A stretch of 63,534 bases of DNA from Butyricicoccus sp. (GCA_020025885.1 JAHHRJ010000007.1:1-63534); one strand, 5' to 3'. Shown: positions 8,885-18,027, counted from the first letter of the stretch. Numbers and translations: made by a program. Notes: generated by a model not told the origin, from the sequence alone.

Positions 8885-10279
8885 ATGAAACGACAACTTT
8901 GTGCCATGGGTGCTGCGCTTTTGCTTTCCATAGGGGGTTCGGCAAAAGCAGCAGAAAATGATCGCCTGCGTGTCGGGCTTGCCTATGGCAGTACGGCACT
9001 TGCGGCAGCACAGCTGCAAAATACAGAAGGCTATGCGTTCGGCACCATTGGTGCGGATGGATTTGTCAAGGAACAGAGCGTGTCAAACGCGAAACTAACC
9101 ATTGTGCCAGCAGGCAGTGGCATTGCGGTCAAGGACACGGACACGGGTGCGCTCCTCTATCAGACAAGCGTGCCCATTCTTGCAATCCAACCACAAGGGG
9201 AGCTGACATGGTTCCAAAAATACAAATACCGTGGCAATTTTGTGTATCAGGTCGTAAATGGTAAGCTGACGGTCATCAATGAAGTGCCGCTTGAAGAATA
9301 TGTCAAGGGCGTGATCCCCTATGAAATGTCACCAGACTGGCACAGAGAAGCACTCAAAGCGCAGGCGGTCTGTGCGCGTTCCTATGCAGTCGGACAGGGG
9401 GGACGCCATAAGAACCACGGCTTCGATGTGTGCAATACCACGCACTGTCAGGTATACTATGGCACAGGACGGGCAACCGCCAACTCAGATGCGGCGGTGG
9501 AGGAAACGCGTGGGCAGTATCTCTATGAGGGGAACAAGAAAGTCGTTGGATACTTCTTTTCCTCAGACGGTGGTGCGACAGAATCCGCAGTGAATGTGTG
9601 GGGCGGCAACTATGCATACCTCCAAGGCAAGAAAGACCCTTACGAGAAAACCGAGAGTATTTCAAACGGGGTATGGAGCAAGACCCTAACAGCGGCAGAG
9701 ATTCAAAAGAAGTTGAATGCCTCAGGACGCAGTATTGGGCAAATTAAATCCGTGCAGGTCACCAAGAGAACGGAAATGGGAAATGTGAACGAGCTCACGA
9801 TCACGGACACGAGCGGGAAAACGGTCACGCTGACCAAAGAACCATGCCGCACTGTGCTGGGGCTGAACAGCATTCGCTATACCGTGGGTGGGCAAGGTTC
9901 GCTGGATGGCAGTGGGCAGGGAACAGCACAACCACCGCAGGGCACGGAGACTATATTGGTCAATGGTAAGCCTATGAAGGATGGCGCGTTCCATACAATA
10001 CAGGGAAAAGATACGGTATCGAACGTTGGTTCGATAAACGGAAAAACCGCACTCACAGCATCCGGCAGGAAAACCCTGTCCGTTCAAAGTACACAGATGG
10101 CACAGAATACACAAAGCGTCAGTGACCCTGTGGTGTCCGCAGATAGCTATACATTCTCAGGCAGAGGCTGGGGGCACAATGTAGGCATGAGTCAATACGG
10201 TGCGAAAGCCATGGCAGAACAAGGAAAGACGTACAAAGAAATTTTGCAGTTCTATTATACGGGCGTTACCGTGAAATAA
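8885..10279 (+). CDS. SpoIID/LytB-domain secreted protein
   Basis: The 464-residue protein has a signal peptide (MKRQ, hydrophobic run, AKA-AEN) and a SpoIID/LytB core. The core includes VPLEEYVKGVIPYEM, the conserved ALKAQAVCARSYAV helix, a C-x-x-THCQVY segment and the C-terminal GRGWGHNVGMSQYGA motif. SpoIID degrades denuded glycan strands during engulfment and LytB-type paralogues modify autolysins; which role applies is not decidable here. It lacks the usual spoIID neighbours, so I give no symbol. A low-complexity insert (about residues 350-430) splits the domain. The start follows AAAGGGAGG. Confidence 0.85.
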   Translation: MKRQLCAMGAALLLSIGGSAKAAENDRLRVGLAYGSTALAAAQLQNTEGYAFGTIGADGFVKEQSVSNAKLTIVPAGSGIAVKDTDTGALLYQTSVPILAIQPQGELTWFQKYKYRGNFVYQVVNGKLTVINEVPLEEYVKGVIPYEMSPDWHREALKAQAVCARSYAVGQGGRHKNHGFDVCNTTHCQVYYGTGRATANSDAAVEETRGQYLYEGNKKVVGYFFSSDGGATESAVNVWGGNYAYLQGKKDPYEKTESISNGVWSKTLTAAEIQKKLNASGRSIGQIKSVQVTKRTEMGNVNELTITDTSGKTVTLTKEPCRTVLGLNSIRYTVGGQGSLDGSGQGTAQPPQGTETILVNGKPMKDGAFHTIQGKDTVSNVGSINGKTALTASGRKTLSVQSTQMAQNTQSVSDPVVSADSYTFSGRGWGHNVGMSQYGAKAMAEQGKTYKEILQFYYTGVTVK

Positions 10280-10298
10280 TGATTGTAAAACATACAAA

Positions 10299-10333
10299 GG
10301 GAGGAAGCCAGAGAAAAGCATCTGGCAGATACA
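10299..10333 (+). promoter_or_regulatory. queA ribosome binding site with a structured spacer
   Basis: A strong GGGAGG ends at about 10304, 29 bases before the queA ATG, too far for normal initiation. Between them GCCAGA (10307-10312) and TCTGGC (10321-10326) form a 6-bp hairpin with an 8-base loop. With the hairpin folded out, about nine bases remain between site and start, the usual distance. No other ribosome site is visible. Confidence 0.65.
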
Positions 10334-11362
10334 ATGAAGAAGAGCGACTTTTATTTTGATTTACCAGAAAACCTCATTGCACAGCATCCAATGGAGCAGC
10401 GCGACCAGTCACGTATGCTTGTTATGGATCGAGAGACAGGAGAACTGTCTCATAAGCATTTCCATAATCTCATTGACTACCTCAAGCCGGGGGATTGTCT
10501 TGTCATGAACAATTCCCGCGTCATTCCGGCGCGTCTCATGGGGCAGGCAGAGGGACGCACAACCCCGATCGAAGTGGTACTGCTGACCGACCACGGCGAC
10601 GGCGTTTGGGAATGCCTGACACGTCCCGGCAAGAAAACCAGAGAGGGCGTCAAGCTGTCCTTTGGTGATGGCTTACTGACTGGTGTGGTAGAGTCCGTCA
10701 ATCCCGCAGATGGAAACCGCATGATCCGCTTCCAGTATGAGGGTGTATTCCTTGAGATTCTGGACAAGCTGGGTACCATGCCGTTGCCGCCTTACATCAA
10801 GGAAAAACTGGACGATCCGGAGCGTTACCAGACGGTATACTCTAAAACTCCCGGATCGGCAGCAGCACCAACCGCAGGCTTGCACTTTACACCAGAACTG
10901 TTGGAAAAGATTCGTGCGAAGGGCGTAAAGACCGTGTTTGTAACTCTGCATGTTGGACTTGGCACATTCCGTCCAGTCAAGGAAGAGGAGATCACAGACC
11001 ACATTATGCACTCTGAGTTCTATATGATGGACGAAGAGACGGCAAAGATCATCAATGAGACAAAACAGGCGGGACATGATATATTTGCAGTTGGTACCAC
11101 AGCTTCCAGAACGCTGGAGACGATTGCAGAGCCAGACGGCACAGTGCGCGCAAAGTCGGGCTGGACGGATATTTTCATCTATCCGGGATACACCTTTAAG
11201 TGTGTTGACCACCTCATTACCAATTTCCATCTGCCCGAGAGCACACTGATGATGCTCATTTCTGCATTTGCAGGACGCGAGCGGGTGCTGGATATGTACA
11301 AGACCGCAGTAGAAAATGAATATCGCTTCTTCTCTTTTGGAGACAGTACGTTATTTTTATAA
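10334..11362 (+). CDS. queA: S-adenosylmethionine:tRNA ribosyltransferase-isomerase
   Basis: QueA transfers and rearranges the ribosyl group of SAM onto preQ1 in tRNA to form epoxyqueuosine. The 342-residue protein starts with the family N terminus (DFYFDLPENLIAQHP) and contains SRVIPARL, PTAGLHFT, HVGLGTFRPV and the C-terminal TNFHLPESTL segment. The start codon is fixed by this N terminus even though the ribosome site is 29 bases away across a hairpin. It is followed by tgt after 32 bp, so both steps of queuosine insertion are co-expressed. Confidence 0.97.
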   Translation: MKKSDFYFDLPENLIAQHPMEQRDQSRMLVMDRETGELSHKHFHNLIDYLKPGDCLVMNNSRVIPARLMGQAEGRTTPIEVVLLTDHGDGVWECLTRPGKKTREGVKLSFGDGLLTGVVESVNPADGNRMIRFQYEGVFLEILDKLGTMPLPPYIKEKLDDPERYQTVYSKTPGSAAAPTAGLHFTPELLEKIRAKGVKTVFVTLHVGLGTFRPVKEEEITDHIMHSEFYMMDEETAKIINETKQAGHDIFAVGTTASRTLETIAEPDGTVRAKSGWTDIFIYPGYTFKCVDHLITNFHLPESTLMMLISAFAGRERVLDMYKTAVENEYRFFSFGDSTLFL

Positions 11363-11394
11363 ATCATAGGACACAGGCAAAGAAAGGAAACAAT

Positions 11395-12537
11395 ATGGAC
11401 GTAGGTACGTTTGAACTCAAAAAAACAGAGGGGCGTGCAAGGCGTGGTTCGTTTATGACGGCACATGGCTTGGTACAGACGCCGGTATTTATGAACGTTG
11501 GCACAGCGGGCGCAATCAAGGGCGCAGTTGATGCATTTGATCTCAAGGAATTGGGCTGTCAGGTGGAGCTGTCCAATACCTATCATCTGCATGTAAGACC
11601 AGGAGACGCGATCGTAAGACAGATGGGCGGTCTGCATAAGTTTATGCGCTGGGATGGTCCAATGCTGACCGACAGCGGCGGATTTCAGGTATTCTCTCTC
11701 GCGTCTCTGCGCAAGATTCGCGAAGAAGGCGTTACATTCAATTCCCATGTAGACGGACGCAAAATTTTTATGGGACCAGAAGAGAGTATGCGTATTCAGT
11801 CAAACCTTGGATCGGATATCGCAATGGCGTTCGATGAGTGTATCGAAAATCCGGCAACTCGTGAATATGTTAAGGCGTCCTGTGATCGTACTGTGCGCTG
11901 GCTGGTGCGCTGTAAGAATGAGATGGATCGTCTCAATGCACTGCCAGATACCGTAAATCCGAAGCAAATGCTGTTTGGCATCAATCAGGGCGGTACCTAT
12001 GACGATCTGCGTGTGGAGCATATGCAGGAAATCGCAAAGCTCGATCTGCCGGGCTATGCGATCGGCGGTCTGGCAGTCGGTGAGAGTACAGAAGTGATGT
12101 ATCACATTTTGGATGTGGTACTGCCTCATGCACCAGAAGACAAGCCACGTTATCTCATGGGCGTTGGTACGCCGTCCAATATCATCGAGGGTGTGGCACG
12201 TGGTATTGACTTCTTTGACTGCGTGATGCCGACCCGCAATGCGCGTCACGGTCATCTGTTTACTTGGAACGGTATTATGAATATCCACAATGCCAAGTAC
12301 CAGACTGATGAACTTCCGATCGAAGAGGGCTGTCAGTGCCCAACCTGCCAGAAGTTCTCCCGCGCATATGTGAGACATCTGCTTAAGGCAGGCGAGATGC
12401 TGTCTCAGCGTTTGCTTGTGCAGCATAACCTGTGGTTCTATAACAACCTCATGGTCAAGATCCGCGAGGCACTCGACGAAGGCAGATTTGAAGCGTTCCG
12501 CGCAGAGTACAGCGAAAAGTTGGCAAAGAGAATTTAA
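11395..12537 (+). CDS. tgt: Queuine/preQ1 tRNA-guanine transglycosylase
   Basis: Tgt exchanges guanine-34 in GUN-anticodon tRNAs for preQ1. The 380-residue TIM barrel has the DSGGFQVFSL segment with the catalytic Asp, GGLAVGE, the DCVMPTRNARHG segment with the nucleophilic Asp, and a zinc site (CQCPTC with a downstream His in RAYVRHL). Length matches bacterial Tgt. AAAGGAAACAAT precedes the ATG. It forms a unit with queA ended by the hairpin at 12549. Confidence 0.98.
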   Translation: MDVGTFELKKTEGRARRGSFMTAHGLVQTPVFMNVGTAGAIKGAVDAFDLKELGCQVELSNTYHLHVRPGDAIVRQMGGLHKFMRWDGPMLTDSGGFQVFSLASLRKIREEGVTFNSHVDGRKIFMGPEESMRIQSNLGSDIAMAFDECIENPATREYVKASCDRTVRWLVRCKNEMDRLNALPDTVNPKQMLFGINQGGTYDDLRVEHMQEIAKLDLPGYAIGGLAVGESTEVMYHILDVVLPHAPEDKPRYLMGVGTPSNIIEGVARGIDFFDCVMPTRNARHGHLFTWNGIMNIHNAKYQTDELPIEEGCQCPTCQKFSRAYVRHLLKAGEMLSQRLLVQHNLWFYNNLMVKIREALDEGRFEAFRAEYSEKLAKRI

Positions 12538-12548
12538 GATTGTTTACA

Positions 12549-12580
12549 AGAGGGAGTAAAATTGCTCTCTCTTTTCTTTT
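12549..12580 (+). terminator. Intrinsic terminator after tgt
   Basis: AGAGGGAG (12549-12556) pairs with CTCTCTCT (12565-12572) with one G-U pair and an 8-base loop, followed by TTTCTTTT. Confidence 0.7.
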
Positions 12581-12638
12581 GGTCTTTTTTCCTGCTCTCG
12601 TCCATAGACTGAAAGCGAGAAGGATAGGGGGCGTGTCC

Positions 12639-14186
12639 ATGCGGAAGTATGATAATTTTATGAATCGGCTCATGCTTTTGTGTTTTTCAAATATTGGCTT
12701 GCAGTTACTTGGGTTTGTATACCGTATCTTTTTGAGCCGTTTTGCGGGCGCAGAAGGATTGGGTGTGTATCGGCTTGCCTATTCGGCGTATATCGTGATT
12801 CATGCGGCGGCGCTCTCTGGTGTTACGATGGCGTGTACACGCTTATCCGCAGAGTGGAGCGCACAGGGAAAGACGGGATCGGTGCGTCTTTTGGTGCGGC
12901 GTGCCTTTCGGACGTTCTTTGTGTTCTTCTTCTGTGCAGGTTCTGTACTCTTGTTGTTCCGTGGCTGGATCGGAAGCAATATCCTAGGTGATCATAGAAC
13001 AGTTGCAGCTATGCCGATTATGCTTGTCTGTATTGCGCTGACTGGCGTTGAGAATGTGCTTAAGGCTACGATGATCGGTTTAAACCGTGTGGACAATGCA
13101 GCGGTGAGTGAACTTACCGAACAGCTGGTACGCATTGGAGCAACGATCTTACTCTTATCGTTTGAACAGACGGCAGACTTGGGACGCATTGCAGTGCTCA
13201 TTTTCCTCGGCATGTCGCTCAGTGAATGTGTCAGTGCATTCATTATGGTGCGGATGTATCACGGCATGCATCTGCCCAAAGCTTGCTCACCGCCAGTCGA
13301 TGCTGACCCATTTTGGAAAATAGTATTGCCTGTGTCTCTCTCAGCACTCCTTGCAAATGGCATTGCATCAGCGGGTGCAGTCATTCTGCCATCACGTCTG
13401 GTGGCTTCCGGTTTATCACAGACAGAGGCACTTTCTGAGCTGGGTATTGTCTCTGGTATTGCATCACCCATTATGCTATTGCCTATTGCATTGTTATCTT
13501 CGCTCTGTACGGTAGCCATGCCGCAGGTAAGCCGCTATGTATCCCTGCATGATCGCAAGCTCTTACAGCACTTTACATCACAGAGCCTATTTGCAACGGG
13601 TATCGTAGGTATTCCAGCAACTGCACTATTATTACCGCTTGCACCTGTGATTGCGCGTCTGTTCTTTTATCGCGCGGTGCCTATTGGGTATTTCTGGCTT
13701 ATTGGTATCTCTGCGATTTTCTGCTATTACCAGATGATTACAGCATCGCTCCTCAATGGCATTGGAAAACAACAATTTGCAGTTATGACAGCATTATCCG
13801 GAGAAGTGTTGCAGCTAATCCTTGTCTATGTCCTGGCAGGCGATCCTCATTTGCGAGTTTATGGATTCCTTATTGCAGAGTGTATTGCGCCGCTCTGGGT
13901 TGCATTATGCAACCTCAGTCGGCTTGTTACATGCAAGGCACTTGTCATTCGCTTACAGAGATTCCTTGGTGCGCCTGCGCTATGCGGGTTTGCGGTACTC
14001 CTATGGACGCGCATATTTTACACGTTCTTTGTCGGCTGGTTTGGGGAACAATGGGCAGCACTTGTATGTACAGCAATCTGTGCAGGGGCGCTCTATCTAT
14101 GCTTCCTACGTCTGTTTGACATCAAGCTCGAAAAATACCTATCGGTCAAAGGACACACAAGACACGATTTCATGCTCTTCTATTAG
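12639..14186 (+). CDS. spoVB: SpoVB-type polysaccharide/lipid II flippase (MOP superfamily)
   Basis: The 515-residue membrane protein has about 12-14 hydrophobic segments and the N-terminal pattern RFAGAEGLGVYRLAYSAY typical of SpoVB/oligosaccharide flippases of spore formers. Such proteins move lipid-linked glycan precursors across the membrane, SpoVB being needed for spore cortex. The ATG at 12639 follows AGGATAGGGGG; the longer frame from a TTG at 12540 passes through the terminator and has no ribosome site. The stop codon overlaps the first bases of a mobile-repeat derivative at 14185, so the natural C terminus may have been altered. Several paralogues exist in Clostridia, so the exact role is uncertain. 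Confidence 0.75.
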   Translation: MRKYDNFMNRLMLLCFSNIGLQLLGFVYRIFLSRFAGAEGLGVYRLAYSAYIVIHAAALSGVTMACTRLSAEWSAQGKTGSVRLLVRRAFRTFFVFFFCAGSVLLLFRGWIGSNILGDHRTVAAMPIMLVCIALTGVENVLKATMIGLNRVDNAAVSELTEQLVRIGATILLLSFEQTADLGRIAVLIFLGMSLSECVSAFIMVRMYHGMHLPKACSPPVDADPFWKIVLPVSLSALLANGIASAGAVILPSRLVASGLSQTEALSELGIVSGIASPIMLLPIALLSSLCTVAMPQVSRYVSLHDRKLLQHFTSQSLFATGIVGIPATALLLPLAPVIARLFFYRAVPIGYFWLIGISAIFCYYQMITASLLNGIGKQQFAVMTALSGEVLQLILVYVLAGDPHLRVYGFLIAECIAPLWVALCNLSRLVTCKALVIRLQRFLGAPALCGFAVLLWTRIFYTFFVGWFGEQWAALVCTAICAGALYLCFLRLFDIKLEKYLSVKGHTRHDFMLFY

Positions 14187-14233
14187 GGGCTATCTGAAAA
14201 GTTGAAATTCTGGTCTTTGTTTTCAGATACGCC
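14185..14233 (-). repeat. Internally deleted copy of the small inverted-repeat element
   Basis: This 49-bp copy is in reverse orientation to the full one. It keeps the right end (AGGGGCTATCTGAAAA through the ATTCTGGTCTTT segment) fused to the complement of the left end (TTTTCAGATACGCC), so it consists of little more than the two termini. It overlaps the flippase stop codon. Confidence 0.75.
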
Positions 14234-14295
14234 ATAGATAAAACAACATTACCTTGACTTTGTCCCGAGGACACGGTATCATAAAAACAGAAATG

Positions 14296-14331
14296 GCTCT
14301 TGTCTGGTGACCGGACAGGGGCTTTTGTTTT
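14296..14331 (+). terminator. Terminator-like hairpin before the THUMP methyltransferase
   Basis: GCTCTTGTC (14296-14304) pairs with GACAGGGGC (14314-14322) with two G-U pairs, then TTTTGTTTT. It sits about 30 bp before the next ATG, so it is either the terminator of the flippase gene or an attenuator. Confidence 0.6.
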
Positions 14332-14362
14332 CACAGGAGATCCGTTTGTTTGAGGTGAATAT

Positions 14363-15799
14363 ATGAATTTAGAATTTTGTTGTCCGACGTTATTCGGACT
14401 TGAGGGCATTGTTGCGGATGAACTGCGCTTTGGCGGCAAGCTCACCGATGTACGCGCGGAGAATGGACGCGTACTCTTTACCGGAGATGTACAGACACTT
14501 ATCTGGGCGAATATGCATTTGCGTTGTGCCGAGCGGGTGCTGATCCGTTTGGCATCCTTTCCGGCAGATAATTTTGAAGAGCTGTTTGAGGGCACAAAGG
14601 CAATCCCGTGGGAGCACTTTTTGCCTGTCCATGCGTCGTTCCCAGTCAAGGGACATGCGCTGGACTCTAAGCTGTTCAGTGTGCCCGATTGCCAGAAGAT
14701 CATCAAGAAAGCAATCGTGAACCGTCTGGGCGATCACTATGGCATCAGCTGGTTTGAAGAAGATGGAGAGCGGTATCAGATCCAGTTCTCCATCATGCGT
14801 GACCAAGTGGAAATCTTTCTGGATACGTCAGGCGCGGGACTGCACAAGCGTGGCTATCGTGCCAACGCAAATGCGGCACCGCTGCGCGAGACGTTAGCGG
14901 CGGCAATGGTCAAGGTGGCACGCTGGCGCGGCAGAGATACGCTCATTGACCCATTCTGTGGATCAGGTACGATTCCGATTGAGGCGGCGATGATCGCGCT
15001 CAACCGTGCGCCCGGACTCATGCGCACCTATGATGCAGAGAAGTGGCACTGGATCACAAGCACGGACTGGAAGGAGGCGAGAGAGCAAGCAATCTCCGAG
15101 GTACGCACCGGAATCCAACTGGATATTCGTGCAAGTGACATTGACCCGGCAGCGGTCATTCTGGCACGAGACAATGCAGGCAAGTCGGGCGTCGAACAGT
15201 TTATTCGTTTTGAGACAGCAGATGCAACACGCCGCGACTATCCTGAGACAGGCACACTGCTTGCAAACCCGCCTTATGGTGAGCGTTTGCTCGACAAGGA
15301 GAGCGCACAGCAGCTATATCGCGGTATGGGCAGAACACTGGGTAAAAGCGATCTGCGCCAGTATTACCTGACATCAGACCAGGAATTTGAATGCTTTTAT
15401 GGATATCAGGCAGATAAGCGGCGCAAGCTGTACAATGGCATGATTCGCTGTGATCTCTATATGTATTTTAAGCCGAGGGACGAACGCCGCCCGATGGGGC
15501 GCACAAACCAAGGCAGAACGGATGCACTCACACGCAGAGATTCTGCACCGCGCAAGACGGATAAGCCTTTTGGCAGAAATGACCGAATGGGCAAGACTGA
15601 AAGAATGTTCGATAAGGATAAAAAGCCCTTTGTGCGCCGAGACAGACAGGACAGCAGAGGGGAGAAGCCCTTCCAGCGACGCGAACAAACCGAGGGTACA
15701 GACGGCTTTAGAAGACACAAAAAAAGCGCAGAAAGAGGGAACAGAACAAATGTTCCGAACGGTAGAAAACCACAAAATCCGGAAAAACCAAGAACATAA
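14363..15799 (+). CDS. THUMP-domain class I 23S rRNA (guanine-N2) methyltransferase, RlmL/YpsC-like
   Basis: The N-terminal part (about residues 1-160) is a ferredoxin-like/THUMP RNA-binding region. A Rossmann methyltransferase follows, with DPFCGSGTIPIEAA (SAM binding) near 190 and the catalytic NPPYGERL near 305. This matches the RlmL N-terminal half and Bacillus YpsC, which make m2G in 23S rRNA. From about residue 372 to the end (478) there is a 105-residue low-complexity tail rich in Arg, Lys, Asp and Gln with recurring KPF/RRD units, absent from typical YpsC. It is probably disordered and RNA-binding (inference). Confidence 0.85.
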   Translation: MNLEFCCPTLFGLEGIVADELRFGGKLTDVRAENGRVLFTGDVQTLIWANMHLRCAERVLIRLASFPADNFEELFEGTKAIPWEHFLPVHASFPVKGHALDSKLFSVPDCQKIIKKAIVNRLGDHYGISWFEEDGERYQIQFSIMRDQVEIFLDTSGAGLHKRGYRANANAAPLRETLAAAMVKVARWRGRDTLIDPFCGSGTIPIEAAMIALNRAPGLMRTYDAEKWHWITSTDWKEAREQAISEVRTGIQLDIRASDIDPAAVILARDNAGKSGVEQFIRFETADATRRDYPETGTLLANPPYGERLLDKESAQQLYRGMGRTLGKSDLRQYYLTSDQEFECFYGYQADKRRKLYNGMIRCDLYMYFKPRDERRPMGRTNQGRTDALTRRDSAPRKTDKPFGRNDRMGKTERMFDKDKKPFVRRDRQDSRGEKPFQRREQTEGTDGFRRHKKSAERGNRTNVPNGRKPQNPEKPRT

Positions 15800-15854
15800 A
15801 GCGGGACGTTACAAATCTTTCACAAATTTCTTGGCAGTTTCTTCAAAAAAGCAC

Positions 15855-15883
15855 TTGCGTTTCTCATATAGTTGATGTATCAT
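15855..15883 (+). promoter_or_regulatory. Sigma-A promoter of groESL
   Basis: TTGCGT (15855-15860) and TATCAT (15878-15883) are 17 bases apart, with CIRCE starting about where transcription begins. Confidence 0.75.
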
Positions 15884-15894
15884 AATAACCGTGG

Positions 15895-15921
15895 TTAGCA
15901 CTCAGAACATAAGAGTGCTAA
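15895..15921 (+). promoter_or_regulatory. CIRCE operator (HrcA binding site)
   Basis: A perfect TTAGCACTC, nine-base spacer and GAGTGCTAA, the canonical operator for the heat-shock repressor HrcA. It lies just downstream of the promoter and 41 bp before groES. The hrcA gene is not in this window. Confidence 0.98.
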
Positions 15922-15962
15922 CGCATTGAAATGATATTCTAATCTTTTAGGAGGAATAGATT

Positions 15963-16247
15963 ATGACTTTGAAGCCCCTTTCTGATCGTGTTGTGATCAA
16001 AATGGTTGAAGCAGAGGAAACTACTGCAAGTGGTATCATCCTGACTGGCTCTGCAAAGGAAAAGCCGCAGGTTGCAGAGGTTCTGGCAGTAGGTCCTGGC
16101 GGTGTGGTAGAAGGCAAGGAAGTTGTGATGCAGGTCAAGGTTGGTGACAAGGTAATCACCAGTAAGTACTCTGGCACCGAGGTAAAGATCGACGGTGAAG
16201 ACCTGATCGTTGTTCGTCAGAACGATATTCTGGCTGTTGTTGAGTAA
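15963..16247 (+). CDS. groES: Co-chaperonin GroES
   Basis: GroES is the heptameric lid of the GroEL folding chamber. The 94-residue protein has the family opening (LKPLSDRVVIKMVEAEE), the mobile loop with ETTASGIILTGSAKEKP, and the KYSGTEVKIDGEDLIVV end. TAGGAGGAATAGATT precedes the ATG. It is the first gene behind CIRCE and is 38 bp from groEL, so the two are heat-inducible together. Confidence 0.99.
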   Translation: MTLKPLSDRVVIKMVEAEETTASGIILTGSAKEKPQVAEVLAVGPGGVVEGKEVVMQVKVGDKVITSKYSGTEVKIDGEDLIVVRQNDILAVVE

Positions 16248-16285
16248 AATCATTCCCAAACTCATATATTGGAGGAAAATTCACT

Positions 16286-17911
16286 ATGGCAAAGCAGATT
16301 CAATTTGGTGAGGAAGCTCGTAAGTCTCTCATGAATGGTATTGACCAGCTGGCAGACACCGTTAAGATCACAATGGGACCGAAGGGTCGTAACGTGGTAC
16401 TGGACAAGAAGTTTGGCGCACCGCTCATCACAAACGATGGCGTGACCATTGCAAAGGACATTGAGCTGGAAGATCCATTTGAGAACATGGGCGCACAGCT
16501 CGTAAAGGAAGTTGCAACCAAGACAAATGACGTGGCTGGTGACGGTACAACTACTGCAACCATGCTGGCACAGGCTTTTGTGCGTGAGGGTCTTAAGAAC
16601 CTCGCAGCTGGTGCAAATCCGATGGTAATGCGTAAGGGCATGAACAAGGCGGTTGAAACTGCAGTCAGCGCGATCGCTGAGCACTCTAAGAAGGTTGACG
16701 GCGCGGCTGATATCGCACGTGTTGCAGCTGTATCTTCCGGTAACGACGAAATCGGCAAGCTGATTTCCGAGGCAATGGACAAGGTTTCCACCGACGGCGT
16801 GATCACCGTTGAGGAGTCCAAGACCGCAGAAACCTACTCTGAGGTTGTTGAAGGTATGCAGTTTGACCGCGGCTATGTAACTCCTTACATGGTAACTGAT
16901 ACCGAGAAGATGGAAGCTGTGCTGGACGATGCGCTGGTACTCATCACGGACAAGAAGATTTCTGTCATCGCTGACCTGCTGCCAATTCTGGAGCAGATCG
17001 TAAAGATGGGTCGCAAGCTGCTGATCGTTGCAGAGGATATCGAGGGCGAGGCACTGTCCACCCTGATCGTAAACCGTCTGCGCGGCACATTCACCTGTGT
17101 TGCGGTTAAGGCACCGGGCTTCGGCGATCGCCGCAAGGATATGTTGCAGGATCTCGCAGTTCTGACTGGTGGTACTGTAATTTCTGACGACCTCGGTATT
17201 GACCTTAAGGATGCTACCATCAATATGCTGGGTCAGGCACGTCAGGTTAAGGTCAACAAGGAGACCACAACCATTGTTGACGGTGCTGGTGATTCTGAGG
17301 CAATTCAGGCGCGCGTTGCAACCATCCGCAATGCAATCGAAAACACCACTTCTGATTTCGACCGTGAGAAGCTGCAGGAGCGTCTGGCTAAACTGGCTGG
17401 CGGCGTTGCTGTCATCAAGGTTGGCGCTGCAACTGAGGTTGAAATGAAGGAAATGAAGCTGCGCATTGAGGATGCTCTGAACGCAACCCGTGCAGCAGTA
17501 GAGGAAGGCATCGTTGCTGGCGGCGGTACTGCATATGTCAATGCAATTCCGGCAGTTGAAAAGCTGATGCATGAAGTTGAGGGCGACGAAAAGACTGGCG
17601 TACAGATCATCATGCGTGGTCTAGAAGCTCCTGTAAAGCAGATCGCTGCAAATGCTGGCGTAGATGGTGCTGTTGTACTCGACCGCATCAAGTCCTCTGG
17701 CAAGACTGGTTACGGCTTCGATGCATATAAGGAAGAATTCTGCGATATGATCCCAGCTGGTATCGTTGACCCAACTAAGGTAAACCGTTCTGCACTCCAG
17801 AATGCGGCTTCCATCGCTGCAATGGTTCTAACCACTGAGAGCATCGTGGCAGACAAGAAGGAGCCAGCTCCGGCAATGCCGGCAGCTCCGGACATGGGCG
17901 GCATGTACTAA
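16286..17911 (+). CDS. groEL: Chaperonin GroEL
   Basis: The 541-residue chaperonin has the expected KQIQFGEEAR opening, GPKGRNVVLDK, the ATP-site VAGDGTTTAT with catalytic Asp, and GGGTAYVNAIP near the C-terminal equatorial domain. The tail ends DMGGMY, a shortened form of the usual GGM repeat. Long open frames on the opposite strand across this gene reflect its codon bias and are not genes. A strong terminator follows. Confidence 0.99.
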   Translation: MAKQIQFGEEARKSLMNGIDQLADTVKITMGPKGRNVVLDKKFGAPLITNDGVTIAKDIELEDPFENMGAQLVKEVATKTNDVAGDGTTTATMLAQAFVREGLKNLAAGANPMVMRKGMNKAVETAVSAIAEHSKKVDGAADIARVAAVSSGNDEIGKLISEAMDKVSTDGVITVEESKTAETYSEVVEGMQFDRGYVTPYMVTDTEKMEAVLDDALVLITDKKISVIADLLPILEQIVKMGRKLLIVAEDIEGEALSTLIVNRLRGTFTCVAVKAPGFGDRRKDMLQDLAVLTGGTVISDDLGIDLKDATINMLGQARQVKVNKETTTIVDGAGDSEAIQARVATIRNAIENTTSDFDREKLQERLAKLAGGVAVIKVGAATEVEMKEMKLRIEDALNATRAAVEEGIVAGGGTAYVNAIPAVEKLMHEVEGDEKTGVQIIMRGLEAPVKQIAANAGVDGAVVLDRIKSSGKTGYGFDAYKEEFCDMIPAGIVDPTKVNRSALQNAASIAAMVLTTESIVADKKEPAPAMPAAPDMGGMY

Positions 17912-17972
17912 GATAATATCTAGAGGGTATCCCACACTCTTTAGATACGGAAACAGTTCCAATAGAAACTGC

Positions 17973-18006
17973 AAGTCGGTCATCTGAACGGATGACCGAC
18001 TTTTTT
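17973..18006 (+). terminator. Intrinsic terminator after groEL
   Basis: A 12-bp perfect stem (AAGTCGGTCATC with its complement) around TGAACG, followed by six T. Confidence 0.93.
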
Positions 18007-18027
18007 CATGTTGAAGAAAGGAATGAG

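Noticed and set aside
12540..12638. Longer N terminus for the flippase from a TTG at 12540
   Set aside because: This segment holds the tgt terminator and has no ribosome site; the ATG at 12639 has a strong one.
16262..17572. 436-codon minus-strand frame opposite groEL
   Set aside because: Shadow of a biased gene; its translation has no family features and the groEL frame is certain.
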